Shown here: positions 46,400-55,236 of the stretch, piece after piece
How the letters are laid out: every line of letters begins with the position of its first letter
Position numbering within the stretch: the first letter of the stretch is position 1
Origin: Sorangium aterium
GTDB lineage: Bacteria; Myxococcota_A; Polyangia; Polyangiales; Polyangiaceae
Direction: 5' to 3'
DNA: 64,000 nt
Assembly: GCF_028368935.1 (NCBI RefSeq)
Contig: NZ_JAQNDK010000001.1
Span: 310,001-374,000, forward strand
The notes under the pieces: model-generated
Told to the model about the DNA's origin: nothing
Database searches by the model: none
Seen by the model: only the letters and a program-made list of their open reading frames with translations
Made by a program: the position numbers and the translations under genes

Positions 46400-48889
46400 T
46401 CACGCGATCGGCGCCGCCTCGAGGGCCTCGGGCCGCGGCCCTGCGGCGTCCCGGGGCGGCGGATCGCTCGCGGCGGCGCCTCCGGAGGACGCCGCTCGCT
46501 CGTCGTCGCCCGCGGCGGTCGCCCCGGCCACGGCGGGCGGCACGGTCGCCGCGGCGAGGAGGTAAGCGAGGCCCGCGCCGAGCAGCAGGGCGCTGTAGCC
46601 GAGGTTCAGCGCGCACAGCGCCCCGAGGGCCATCCCGGTCGCGCCCGCGAGGGCGCAGAGCGCCCAGCACCACGGCAGCAGCGCCGGCGAGACCGAGTCC
46701 ACGATCTTGACCCCGAGCGGCGCGAGCGAGCCCGCGAGCACGCCGAACGGAACGAGGATCGCGATGGCGAGGATCGCGCGCGGGAAGGCCCCGAGCCCGA
46801 GGCCCCACCGCGCGAGCGGCACGAGCCCCACCGCCGAGAGCGCCGCGGCCACGGCGAGCGCCTCCGCCACCCTCCCGGAGACCGCCGTCGCGGCGCCCGG
46901 GGACACCCGGGCGGTGAGGAAGCCGCCCACGCCGGCCGAGACAAGGAGGATCACGAGGACGGCGGGGAGCTCGTGCGCGGGCAGGTCGAGGAGGAGGAGA
47001 CCATGCCGGAGCACGGCGAGCTCGACGAGCGCAAACCCCGCGCCGATCGCGGCGAAGAACGCGAGCGCTCTGGCGGGCGGCGCCGCCGCCGACGACGACG
47101 CGAGGGCCGCGGCGTCGTGCGGCGCGAGGCGCGCGCGCAGGCGGCGCGCGGCGAGCGCCGGGAGCAGCACGCCGAGCGCGAAGAGCGCCGCGCCGACGGC
47201 GAGCAGCAGCGCGAGCGCGAAGAGCGCCGTTTGCCCGGCGCGGAGGGCCCCGACGTCGCCGAGCACCGCGGGCAGGCGGCGCGCCGGGACGGTGTACGCG
47301 AAGAACGGCCTGTCGTCGGTGGGCGGCGTCAGATCGGCCTCCGCGGCCGCGCCCTCGGCGGCCGCGCCCTCGGCGCCGCGCGCGGCCACCGCGGAGGCCG
47401 AGGGCGCGGCCGCCGCGACGAGCAGGCTGCGGACCGGGGTCGCCGGGCGGTCGGGGGCGAGGACCTCCGAGAACTTGTGCTTGCGGCAGTGGCGGCGCAG
47501 GGCGTCGACGTCCTCGCGCGCGAGCGGCGTGCGCCGGGCGAGGAGCGCGGTCTTCTGCGCGGCGCTGCACGCGAAGAGGTGGTCCTTCGGCGCGGCGACG
47601 CCCGCGCGGCGCAGCGCCGCGGCCGCGAGGGAGAGCAGCCGATCGAAGTCCGCGTCCGCGCGGACCAGGACGAGCGTGCCCTCGGGCAGGAGGCGCGAGA
47701 AGAGGTCCCCGACGCCCTCGAGCGTGAGGAGCCGGCTCTCCGAGAGCGCGAGCGCGCCCGTCGTCGACGCCTCGACCGTGTCGGTCGACGGGATCACGAT
47801 GTTCCTGAAGAGCAGCGGCGTGCGCCTGGCGAAGCTCCGCCCGTCGCTCACCACGAGGTGGACCTCGGGCTTGTCGAACAGGTTGCCGCTGAACGCGGCG
47901 TACTTCCCGCGCATCACCTCGAGGACGCCGCGGTCGCCCTCGACGGCGACAACGTCCTTCTGCCCGGCCTTGAGCGCGACGCGCACGTCGCGCCCGCCCC
48001 CGGCGCCGACGACGAGCGCGGGGCCCTGGTCCTTGTGCAGCGCGTACGCCATGTCCTCGGGCTGCGGCGGGGGCGTCGTCTTCGCGTCGAGGATCGGGCT
48101 CGCCGCGGCGCCGCCGAGCCGCATCAGCGCCGCGCCGGCCTTCGGTCGATCGACGGTGATCAGCGAGCGCTCGGTCCAGGCCTCGAGCTCGGTCCGGTCG
48201 GGCGACGCCCGGCGGATGCCGGCGAGCCGGAGCCACGGGGCGCCGACGTCGCCTGCGAGCAGCACGAAGGAGCCGAGCACGAACGTGGCGACGAGGCCGC
48301 CGGGCGCCCGCTCCTCGCCCTCGCAGCAGCGCGACCCGAGGTAGAAGAAGATGCCCGCCACGGCGAAGAAGATCGCCGCCGCGAGCGCGGCGCGGGGCGC
48401 GCCTGCGCGGAGCGCGCCGGCCGCGGCGAGCCCGCCGAGCGCGCCGCCGGCGAGATCGAGCAGGTAGAGCCGGGGCATCTCGCGCGCCGCGTGCCGGATC
48501 GCGGCCGCGAGCGCGAGGCCCGCGAGCGCGAACGGGACCGTGGAGGCCGCGTAGCACAGCGCGAGCCACGGGAGCGACCCCGGCGCGGGGACGGACAGGG
48601 GCTCGCGGTGCGCGAGCAGGATGACCGTGGCGAGGGTCGCGCCCGACGCGAGCGAGGCGAGGATCGCCATGCGGGCGAAGAGCGCCGGCGGGCGTGCGAG
48701 CGACGGGACGACGTAGAGCAGCGCGCCGCCCACGCCCGCGCCGACGAGCGACAGCGAGAGCGCGAGGAACGCGTGGGCCTCGCCGAACAGCGCCGCGTAG
48801 ATCCGCGCGAGCGAGATCTCGAGCAGGACCGAGGCGCACGCGAGGGCTGCGACGCCGCTGAAGAGGCCGCTCCGCTGGGGGACCCGCAT
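46400..48889 (-). CDS. Spermidine-synthase-like polytopic membrane protein
   Basis: An 829-residue protein with an N-terminal block of about six transmembrane segments, a central Rossmann-like SAM-binding domain, and a C-terminal block of about seven more. The SAM-type motif is LVVGAGGGRDVRVAL near 290-304, followed by VVAVEGDRGVLEVM, as in spermidine synthases. Membrane-embedded versions of this fold are widespread in myxobacteria and their substrate is unknown; aminopropyl transfer is not assured, and polyamine-binding residues are not evident. The stretch around 510-540 is Ala-rich low complexity. The gene follows the metalloprotease gene by 33 bases on the same strand. Confidence 0.75.
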   Translation of the reverse strand: MRVPQRSGLFSGVAALACASVLLEISLARIYAALFGEAHAFLALSLSLVGAGVGGALLYVVPSLARPPALFARMAILASLASGATLATVILLAHREPLSVPAPGSLPWLALCYAASTVPFALAGLALAAAIRHAAREMPRLYLLDLAGGALGGLAAAGALRAGAPRAALAAAIFFAVAGIFFYLGSRCCEGEERAPGGLVATFVLGSFVLLAGDVGAPWLRLAGIRRASPDRTELEAWTERSLITVDRPKAGAALMRLGGAAASPILDAKTTPPPQPEDMAYALHKDQGPALVVGAGGGRDVRVALKAGQKDVVAVEGDRGVLEVMRGKYAAFSGNLFDKPEVHLVVSDGRSFARRTPLLFRNIVIPSTDTVEASTTGALALSESRLLTLEGVGDLFSRLLPEGTLVLVRADADFDRLLSLAAAALRRAGVAAPKDHLFACSAAQKTALLARRTPLAREDVDALRRHCRKHKFSEVLAPDRPATPVRSLLVAAAAPSASAVAARGAEGAAAEGAAAEADLTPPTDDRPFFAYTVPARRLPAVLGDVGALRAGQTALFALALLLAVGAALFALGVLLPALAARRLRARLAPHDAAALASSSAAAPPARALAFFAAIGAGFALVELAVLRHGLLLLDLPAHELPAVLVILLVSAGVGGFLTARVSPGAATAVSGRVAEALAVAAALSAVGLVPLARWGLGLGAFPRAILAIAILVPFGVLAGSLAPLGVKIVDSVSPALLPWCWALCALAGATGMALGALCALNLGYSALLLGAGLAYLLAAATVPPAVAGATAAGDDERAASSGGAAASDPPPRDAAGPRPEALEAAPIA

Positions 48890-48922
48890 GGGCCCGCTCC
48901 TACCACAGCGCGAAGCGGCCTT

Positions 48923-50866
48923 TCACCTCTCTCGACCGAGCGGGGCGAGCGGCCACGGCGCGAGCAGCGGCACGGGGCCGCTCGGCCGGAACCCGGGCGC
49001 GCCGCCCGGCGCCTCCGCCGCGGCCCCCGCCGGAGGCGCCCCCCCGCCGCGCGGGGGGGGCCCGCCCAGGCGCGGGTCCGCCGCGCCGCTCTGTTGACCC
49101 GGCCGCGGCGCTGCCGCGCCGCTCTGGCGGATCGCGCGCGCGCACTCGTCGACGGTGAGGCGGCGCGGCCCGTACGCCGAGGCGTTGGCCGCGTCGGCGT
49201 CCATCAGCCGGGTCGGCGTGTCGATCCCGAAATCGTCCGGGTGCCCCGGCTCGTCGAGCAGCACGTGGCCGAGCTCGTGCGCCAGCGCGAACGACGCGCG
49301 ATCCGCGCGCAGGCCGGCGCGATCCTCGATGATCGTGTTCCGGATCGCCCCGCCGTCGGCGAAGATGAACGACTCGCCGATCCGCCCGCCGCCGGCGAAG
49401 CTCGGGACCATCACGACGTCCACGGTCGCGGGGTCGCCGTCGTCGAACGCCTTGAGCAGCGCCCGCTCCTCGACCGTGCCGGCGATGGCGTCCGTGTCGC
49501 TGAAGTGCTGGAGGCCGTCGTCGAGATCCACGGCGCCGATGCACGCCGTGAGCGTCGCGTCGGTGCTCAGCGCGCCCGCCGCCGGCGGCTCGATGGTCGC
49601 GAGCGCGCCGCCCGGCCGCCGCACGAGCACGTCGGTGGTCCCGTAGGCGCCCGCGCCGATGGCCGGGTTGTCGGAGAGCCGCGCCGAGAACCCCGCCGCG
49701 CCGATCGCCGCGGCGACGGCCCGGGCCGCCGCGTCGGGGCGCGCGCGGGGCGCGATCGCCGCGGTCACCTCGTGGCCGTCGACGCGCACCCGGATCGCGC
49801 CGCCGCTGGCCGGCAGGCCGTGGTCGCAGCCGATCGCGAGCAGGTGCGGGCGCGGCGGATCGACGAAGGTGACGTCGAGCGCCTCGGGCGGGCCGAAGCT
49901 CACGCCGCACGCGCCCCAGAGGGCGTTCGCCCGCTCGACCTCCGCGCGCGCGATGGCGAGCGCGCCGGCGTCGTCCCCGCCCATCGGCGGCGGGCCGCCA
50001 GCGCGGGGGCGCACCATGACGATCCGGAGGCGCGCGCGCGTGCGCCCGAGCGGCCCGAGCGGCGAGGAGCGCGGGCCGGCGATGCGGATCATCTGGACCT
50101 TCGGCCCGCCGGGCAGGGCGACGACGAGCGCCCCGCCGACCTCGCCCTTCACGGAGCGATCGACGATCATCGGGTGGTTGCGATCGATGTCGTCCGCGAC
50201 CGCCCGCAGGGGGCGCGTCGATCCGCACACGAGGCCCGGCGGCACGTCCTCCGGGCACCGCACGTGGCCGAGCGGCACGTCGGGCAGGCGATCGATCACC
50301 CCGCCCGACGGCGCGGCGGAGTGGATGTCGAGGGTGAGCGGCAGATCCTCGGGCGCGCCGATGACGAGCAGCCGGATCGCGTCGGGATCGTCGAGGTTCG
50401 CGAACGGATCGTCGCCGAGCCGGTCCGGCGGTGTCCGCTGAAGCGAGGCGTGGGAGCGCGCCATGTCGATGCGCCGCCCGGCGCCGTCGATCGCGCGCAC
50501 CTCGAACGCGCTGATCGTCCGCGCCTCGCCGAAGAGCGCGATCTCGCTGCGCCCGGCGCGGACCGCCTGGATCTCGACCCGGCGGGCGCCCGCGGGGATC
50601 GCCGCGCCGGGCTTGACCGGGCTGCCGTCGACGAGGAGCCGCAGGCCCGCGGGGATCGCCGCGGGCGCCTGGCTCGCCCCGCGCGGCGCGCGCAGCGCGA
50701 GGAGCTCCGGGGCGGGCGGCACTCGAGGCTGCTCGCCGTCCGGCACGCCGTCGGCATCGTCGTCGTCCAGATCGACGGCGACCAGCGCGGGCTCGGCCGC
50801 TCGGGCGCTGGCCGGGCCGAGGAGCCCGCCGAGGAGGATCGCGAGTGCAGACAGCCGCCCATTCAT
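48923..50866 (-). CDS. Secreted zinc metalloprotease (metzincin-like)
   Basis: A 647-residue exported protein. MNGRLSALAILLGGLLGPASARAAEP gives a signal peptide cut after ARA. DLDDDDADGVPDG is a calcium-binding thrombospondin type 3-like motif. In the C-terminal quarter lies HELGHVLLDEPGH (His530, Glu531, His534, His542) and then RLMDADAAN, like a metzincin Met-turn. The third His comes two residues later than in the usual HExxHxxGxxH, so this is a variant. Pro/Gly-rich low complexity makes up the last ~60 residues. The frame is open 115 codons further upstream, but only this start gives a signal peptide. Substrate unknown; secreted proteases are typical of predatory myxobacteria. Confidence 0.75.
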   Translation of the reverse strand: MNGRLSALAILLGGLLGPASARAAEPALVAVDLDDDDADGVPDGEQPRVPPAPELLALRAPRGASQAPAAIPAGLRLLVDGSPVKPGAAIPAGARRVEIQAVRAGRSEIALFGEARTISAFEVRAIDGAGRRIDMARSHASLQRTPPDRLGDDPFANLDDPDAIRLLVIGAPEDLPLTLDIHSAAPSGGVIDRLPDVPLGHVRCPEDVPPGLVCGSTRPLRAVADDIDRNHPMIVDRSVKGEVGGALVVALPGGPKVQMIRIAGPRSSPLGPLGRTRARLRIVMVRPRAGGPPPMGGDDAGALAIARAEVERANALWGACGVSFGPPEALDVTFVDPPRPHLLAIGCDHGLPASGGAIRVRVDGHEVTAAIAPRARPDAAARAVAAAIGAAGFSARLSDNPAIGAGAYGTTDVLVRRPGGALATIEPPAAGALSTDATLTACIGAVDLDDGLQHFSDTDAIAGTVEERALLKAFDDGDPATVDVVMVPSFAGGGRIGESFIFADGGAIRNTIIEDRAGLRADRASFALAHELGHVLLDEPGHPDDFGIDTPTRLMDADAANASAYGPRRLTVDECARAIRQSGAAAPRPGQQSGAADPRLGGPPPRGGGAPPAGAAAEAPGGAPGFRPSGPVPLLAPWPLAPLGRER

Positions 50867-51002
50867 GTCGTCATCGCCCTGCCCGCTCGCCCTCCCCGGC
50901 CAGTCTATCGCGACTCCGGCCGAGCGCAGCCGGCGCGGCGCGATGGGGCCGTCGGGAGCCCTCCGATGGCGGTGCGTCCCGCCCTGCGCCACGTGTCGCG
51001 CC

Positions 51003-51695
51003 ATGGTCAGCGTCAGCGCCGTCATTTTCGGTGTCGACGGCACGATCCTCGACACCGTCGATCTGCACGCGGCCGCCTGGCAGCAGGCCTTCCGGCGGTT
51101 CGGCCGCGAGGTCCCGCGGGAGAAGCTGCGCAGCCAGGTCGGCAAGGGCGCGGACCAGCTGCTGCAGACGTTCCTCTCGCCCGAGGAGCTCGGCTGGATC
51201 GGCGCCGGCATCTCGTCGCTGCGCGACCAGATCTACGGGCGCGAGCTCCTCCCGGGCGCCCGGGCGTTCCCGTGTGTGCGCGAGCTGCTCCAGCGCGTCG
51301 CGCGCGACGGGCGCCGGATCGTGCTCGCCTCGCCGACGCCGCGCGGCGAGCTCGACGCGAGCGTCGCGCTCGCCCGGGTGGGCGATCTGGTCTCGTGGAC
51401 GGTATCGGCCGACGACGCGGACAGATCGAAGCCGCGCCCCGACGTCCTCGAGGCCGCGCTCGATCGGCTCGGCAGCGTCGATCCTCGCGAGGTCGTGCTC
51501 GTCGGCGACGCGCCGTCGGACGCCGAGGCCGCGGCGAAGCTCGGCCTCCTCTCGGTGGGGCTCCTCTGCGGAGGCTTCCCCGAGATGGAGCTCCTCGAGG
51601 CCGGGTGCGCGGCGATCTACCTCGATCCGGAGGATCTCCTCGCGCGCTACGACGCGTCGCCGCTCGCGCCGCCGGGGGAGCGGCTCGCGGTCTAG
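51003..51695 (+). CDS. HAD-like hydrolase lacking the usual nucleophile Asp
   Basis: A 230-residue beta-phosphoglucomutase-like HAD protein. Motif I reads VIFGVDGTILDT: the first Asp of DxDGT, the phospho-accepting nucleophile, is Gly10 (codon GGT). Other motifs are intact: IVLASPTPRGELD (motif II), SKPRPDVLEAAL (motif III Lys) and VLVGDAPSDAEAA (motif IV). The cap domain is helical. Without the nucleophile it should not work by the normal mechanism; it may be a binding or regulatory protein, or a sequencing difference of one base (GAT to GGT). Divergent from the metalloprotease gene. Confidence 0.85.
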   Translation: MVSVSAVIFGVDGTILDTVDLHAAAWQQAFRRFGREVPREKLRSQVGKGADQLLQTFLSPEELGWIGAGISSLRDQIYGRELLPGARAFPCVRELLQRVARDGRRIVLASPTPRGELDASVALARVGDLVSWTVSADDADRSKPRPDVLEAALDRLGSVDPREVVLVGDAPSDAEAAAKLGLLSVGLLCGGFPEMELLEAGCAAIYLDPEDLLARYDASPLAPPGERLAV

Positions 51696-51722
51696 CGACG
51701 GCGACGGTGGGTGCACAACGCC

Positions 51723-52133
51723 TCAGGCTGCGATGTCCTTCAGTGCGAGGAGGCGATGCTTCACATCCGGATGACGGAGGAAGCTGAGGATCTCCGTCTC
51801 GAGCGCGTCGAGGTTTTCACACTGGGGCTGCTGGCCGTCGAACAGGTCCAGGCTGACGGGGAAACCTTCGGCCGGAACGTAGACCCGGAGCAGCACAGTA
51901 CGGAGGTCGGCTTTCGGGACGCGGACAACGAGGAGGAATTGCTGTCCCAAGTTCGCTCGATGCCCGGGCTCGATGCGCACCTCGATGGTGTCCGGCATCA
52001 ACGACTCTTCGATGGCCGCCGCCATCGCCCGGAGCTCACGCAACACGTCGTGGTACGCCGGCGACACGACGCGCTCATCCTTGAGCACGCTCGCGACCTT
52101 CGTCCTCAATTCCTGCAATTTCTCGTCAGTCAT
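51723..52133 (-). CDS. Hypothetical small protein coupled to a nuclease-like gene
   Basis: Not recognised. A 136-residue soluble protein with an N-terminal helical part (EKLQELRTKVASVLKDERVV) and a beta-rich second half with alternating Val/Leu. No catalytic motif is visible. GGAGGAA lies 8 bases before the ATG at 52131-52133; a start five codons earlier is also possible. Its start overlaps the stop of the upstream endonuclease/phosphatase-fold gene by 8 bases, so the two are probably translated together. G+C appears lower than in the flanking genes. Confidence 0.7.
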   Translation of the reverse strand: MTDEKLQELRTKVASVLKDERVVSPAYHDVLRELRAMAAAIEESLMPDTIEVRIEPGHRANLGQQFLLVVRVPKADLRTVLLRVYVPAEGFPVSLDLFDGQQPQCENLDALETEILSFLRHPDVKHRLLALKDIAA

Positions 52134-53115
52134 CGGCCGTTCCTCCATTCATTCGAAATGTCGCGACGAGAGGGAAGTGATCCGAAGCGCCCGAGCCGCT
52201 GCCCGCGCCATAGGTCCATGGCAGCGGCCTCCGGTAGCCGCTGGACGTCGAGCTCGTGGTCGCGTCATCGGCGGCGTAAGCGACGCTGGACTCTCGGAGC
52301 GTGATGGGCCCGCCACGAAGGGCGTATCCGGAGACGAGGAGCTGATCGAAGAGGACAGGTGGCGACGCATTGAACGTCGTCCTCGGTCGCGATGCCACGT
52401 AGGCTTCGCCGCGTGCCTCGACCACCTCCCACCAGTCTGGCTCGGCGAGGAAACGCCAGGCTGTATTGTAGAGACAGGAGGCAGCTTCCCCGTCCCAGAG
52501 GCGCGGGTCGAAGTGACGCACGCTGCGGAGGCCAGCCTCGCCGAACGGCTCCTCGAACGGCTCGGCGTTGAAGTCGCCGAGGACGATCGCGCACCTATCG
52601 AGGCGCGAACGGGCCAGCTTGCCCCTGAGCGCTCGAGCCGTCTCGAGGCGCTCCTCAGCGGCATTGCTGGAGGCGTCGGTGACGCGGCTTCTCCAGTGGT
52701 TCACCACAAACAAGATCGACGCGCCGCCCTGGTCTTCCCTGAGCTGGCATCGCGCCATCAGCCAGCGCGGCATCGAGGTAACCCACGGGTGATAGGCCTC
52801 TTCGACGACGAGCCTGGTGAACGACCCCTCCCGCGCTAGCACCGCAAGACCTGTCCACCGGCCGTCCCCAGAGCGCTCGAAGAGCTTGAGGTACCGGTGA
52901 CGCAACCGTTGCACCAGGAGATCGAGGATGCGCTGCGTATGGATCTCGGCGAGCCCGACGAGATCCGGCCCGGCGCCTGCAAAGAGACCGTCGAGGCTCC
53001 GCGCGATGACGTCGAGCTTGGCGAGCAGCTCTGGCTCGTCCGTGGGCCCGTATTTCGAGGTCCCCGGCTCGAAGAGGTTCTGGACGTTCCAGAAGGCAAC
53101 GCGCAGGTCGGCCAT
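52126..53115 (-). CDS. Endonuclease/exonuclease/phosphatase-fold protein
   Basis: A 329-residue member of the EEP (DNase I-like) superfamily, which cleaves phosphodiester or phosphomonoester bonds with a metal. Motifs in order: RVAFWNVQNLFEPG, the metal ligand in VGLAEIHTQ, VVNHWRSR, VLGDFNAEPF, and the catalytic His in SDHFPLVATF. The Ser-rich stretch before the last motif is an insertion. Start at ATG 53113-53115 immediately before the fold; the frame extends 14 codons upstream. It forms a unit with the small gene at 51723. Whether it acts on DNA, RNA or a small molecule is not evident. Confidence 0.85.
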   Translation of the reverse strand: MADLRVAFWNVQNLFEPGTSKYGPTDEPELLAKLDVIARSLDGLFAGAGPDLVGLAEIHTQRILDLLVQRLRHRYLKLFERSGDGRWTGLAVLAREGSFTRLVVEEAYHPWVTSMPRWLMARCQLREDQGGASILFVVNHWRSRVTDASSNAAEERLETARALRGKLARSRLDRCAIVLGDFNAEPFEEPFGEAGLRSVRHFDPRLWDGEAASCLYNTAWRFLAEPDWWEVVEARGEAYVASRPRTTFNASPPVLFDQLLVSGYALRGGPITLRESSVAYAADDATTSSTSSGYRRPLPWTYGAGSGSGASDHFPLVATFRMNGGTADD

Positions 53116-53285
53116 GACGGGCCGATCCTGAACGCCCGCAACGAGCGGCGCACCCACAATCGCGACGACCGCCTGCGGCGCAAGGGGGGCGGCTACCGGG
53201 AGTACTCCGACATCAGCACGCTAGCGCCGGCGCGGGAGTCAGCGGGCGTCCGGCTCGACGTCGCCCGCCGCACGGCGGAGCGCGC

Positions 53286-54458
53286 TCACCCTTGGGCGGC
53301 GCCGAGGCGCTCCCAGAGCGCCCTCCGCCGCGGCTCGTCGATGGACGACGCGGCGGTCGAGCCGTCGCGGCGCTCCACCGAGTAGACGGCGTCGGGCGGC
53401 AGGAGGTCGAGGAGCGCGGGGCTCTCGGTCGTGAGCAGGAGCTGGCGCTGGGCGGACGCGCCGCGCAGGTATTCGAGGAGCGCAGGGAGCGCGGCGCGAT
53501 CGACGCCCGCGTCCGGGTGCTCGAAGCCCGCGAACACGAGCGGGGGCTCCTGCGAGAGCGCCGTGACCATGGCGGCGAGCCGCAGCGTGGCGTCCGGCTC
53601 GTCCGCGGCGGCCCGCCAGCGCTCGCGCCCGTCGCCGTCGACGCCGTGGCGCAGCTCCGGGACCAGGTACCCGCCGGACGAGGACGCGCGGGCGCCGTCG
53701 ACGTCGCCGATCACCTGGGACAGCCCCGCGAGGAACTGCTCCTGCCATCGCTCCTTCGCGAGCGCGCGGAGGACCGAGCCCCAGTTGTCGCCGCTCGCCT
53801 TGAGGCGCCGGGAAGCGCTGAGCTTCTGGGGCGAGCGCAGCGTGCGCGGCGCGAGGGAGTAGAGGACCGCCCGGCGCAGCTCGTCGAGCATCGGGGTGAG
53901 CGGTCCATCGGAGAGCAGCGGCAGGACGAGCTTCGTGCCGCTCACGGCGATCGGGGCGACGCCGCGGTACGCGAGCGTGCCGCTGCGCCCCTTGTCCTTG
54001 CGCGAGAACCCCTTCGGGCTGCCCTTCAGCCGGTCGAAGGAGACCTCGGGCGCGTCGCTGCCGGCGTCGAAGACCTCGCGCAGCCCCGGCTTGACGAGCC
54101 GCGTGAGCGCGCTGCGCTGCCACCACGCGGCCGTCTCGCTCTTGACGCGCGCCTCGCCCTCCCGCTCTCCCGGCGCGAGCTGCACGAGCCAGAACCCGTG
54201 GCCCTCGGTCCTGGAGACCGCGACCCCGAGCGTGGTGAGCGCGCCGTCGCCGCGAGCGCCCGCCAGCGCGCCGCCGCGCCGGTTCGCCGCCGCCAGATCG
54301 AACGCCCCGTTGGCGCACTCGGCGAGGAACCGCACCGCGTCGAGCAGGCAGCCCTTCCCCGAGCCGGGCGGACCGACGAGCGCGGTCAGCGACCCGAGCG
54401 TGAGCTCGAGCCCGGGCCCGACGCTGCCGTAGTTGCTGACGTAGACGTGGGTGATCAT
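53286..54458 (-). CDS. Degenerate RecF/OLD-like ATPase, paralogue of the gene at 57979
   Basis: A 390-residue protein closely patterned on the ATPase at 57979: both start MIT, have the P-loop at residue 29 and RFLAEC shortly after. Here three ATPase residues are altered. Walker A is GPPGSGKG, with Gly36 for Ser; the Walker B region is FEHP, with His314 for the catalytic Glu; and the H-loop is TTESP, with Glu345 for His. ATP hydrolysis is therefore unlikely. No DUF4276 partner follows. The same frame is open for 125 codons upstream, but that part is 7-residue repeat translation of the minisatellite, so the ATG at 54456-54458 is preferred. It could be a regulatory pseudo-ATPase or a decaying copy. 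Confidence 0.85.
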   Translation of the reverse strand: MITHVYVSNYGSVGPGLELTLGSLTALVGPPGSGKGCLLDAVRFLAECANGAFDLAAANRRGGALAGARGDGALTTLGVAVSRTEGHGFWLVQLAPGEREGEARVKSETAAWWQRSALTRLVKPGLREVFDAGSDAPEVSFDRLKGSPKGFSRKDKGRSGTLAYRGVAPIAVSGTKLVLPLLSDGPLTPMLDELRRAVLYSLAPRTLRSPQKLSASRRLKASGDNWGSVLRALAKERWQEQFLAGLSQVIGDVDGARASSSGGYLVPELRHGVDGDGRERWRAAADEPDATLRLAAMVTALSQEPPLVFAGFEHPDAGVDRAALPALLEYLRGASAQRQLLLTTESPALLDLLPPDAVYSVERRDGSTAASSIDEPRRRALWERLGAAQG

Positions 54459-54528
54459 CGCGGCGCGGAGCCTCGGTTCGAGGACGTCCACCCCCCTGCC
54501 CGCGCTGGGAGACCGCTGGCCAGGCGCG

Positions 54529-54910
54529 CCGGGGAGACCTTCCGGGACGCGGGAGAGACCTTCCGGAACGATGGAGAGACCTTCCGGAACGATGGAGAGA
54601 CCTTCCGGAACGATGGAGAGACCTTCCGGGGCGTTAGAGAGACCCTCCGGGACGCGAGAGAAACGTTCCGGGTGGCCAGAGAGACCCTCCGGGGCGCGGG
54701 AGAAACGTTCCGGGTGGCCAGAGAGACCCTCCGGGACGCTCGAACGACCTCCGGGGACCCAAGAACGACCTCCAGGGACACGCCGCCGCGCTCCCGGGGT
54801 GCGCCGCGCCGCGCTTCCGGGACATGGCTCCACGCTTTCGGGACATGGCGCCGAGCTCCAGGGACGTCACGTCGAGCTCCAGGGACGTCACGTCGGGCTC
54901 CCGGGACACC
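54529..54910. repeat. Minisatellite of about 18 imperfect 21-base units
   Basis: Units follow the pattern CCGGRACGNNRGAGAGACCYT in the first half and CCAGGGACGTCACGTCGAGCT-like in the second. Three adjacent units near 54562-54624 are identical. The array lies just upstream of the degenerate ATPase gene. A period of 21 keeps phase with codons and with two DNA turns, so several frames stay open on both strands (for example PSGTMER and VPEGLSI heptapeptides), with no independent sign of translation. Confidence 0.85.
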
Positions 54911-55236
54911 CGGACGGCGTGGGAGAGGTCCCTGGAACGCTACGTCCTTCGCGCCACGGAGAGAGCCTCCCGTCCGGGCAGGCCATCGCCCGTCATGGGC
55001 CGGCGATACGCGGCCCTCGGTCTCGGTACGGTCCTGAAAATCTCCGATGCGCCCCACCCGACGAGGATCATCGAACGCCTCACCAGCGATGTCCGCAACA
55101 AGATCCTTGCGGAAGGAGCACCGCCCCGCGATGCGAGGCGATCACCCCCGCAGGATCGTAAGGCCCGGCACGTAATCGCGCCGGCGCCTCACGATCCGCG
55201 CGCTCGCACCGAGCGCCCTGGAGCCCCTTGGAGCGT
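54911..55236. other. Intergenic region downstream of the AraC gene
   Basis: 326 bases between the minisatellite and the stop of the AraC-type gene. Less GC-rich than the flanks around 55080-55110. I see an imperfect inverted pair near 54985-55015 (GCCCGTCATGGGC core) but no gene or clear terminator. Confidence 0.4.

Noticed and set aside
54459-54833. N-terminal heptad-repeat extension of the degenerate ATPase
   Set aside because: The frame is open only because the 21-base unit has no stop; the paralogue at 57979 starts at the MIT residue matching 54458. Kept as a question in the findings.
54529-54910. CRISPR array
   Set aside because: Units are contiguous 21-mers without unique spacers and there are no cas genes.
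54451-55161. Plus-strand PSGTMER heptad-repeat protein
   Set aside because: Same minisatellite translated in another frame; no ribosome site and no non-repeat domain.
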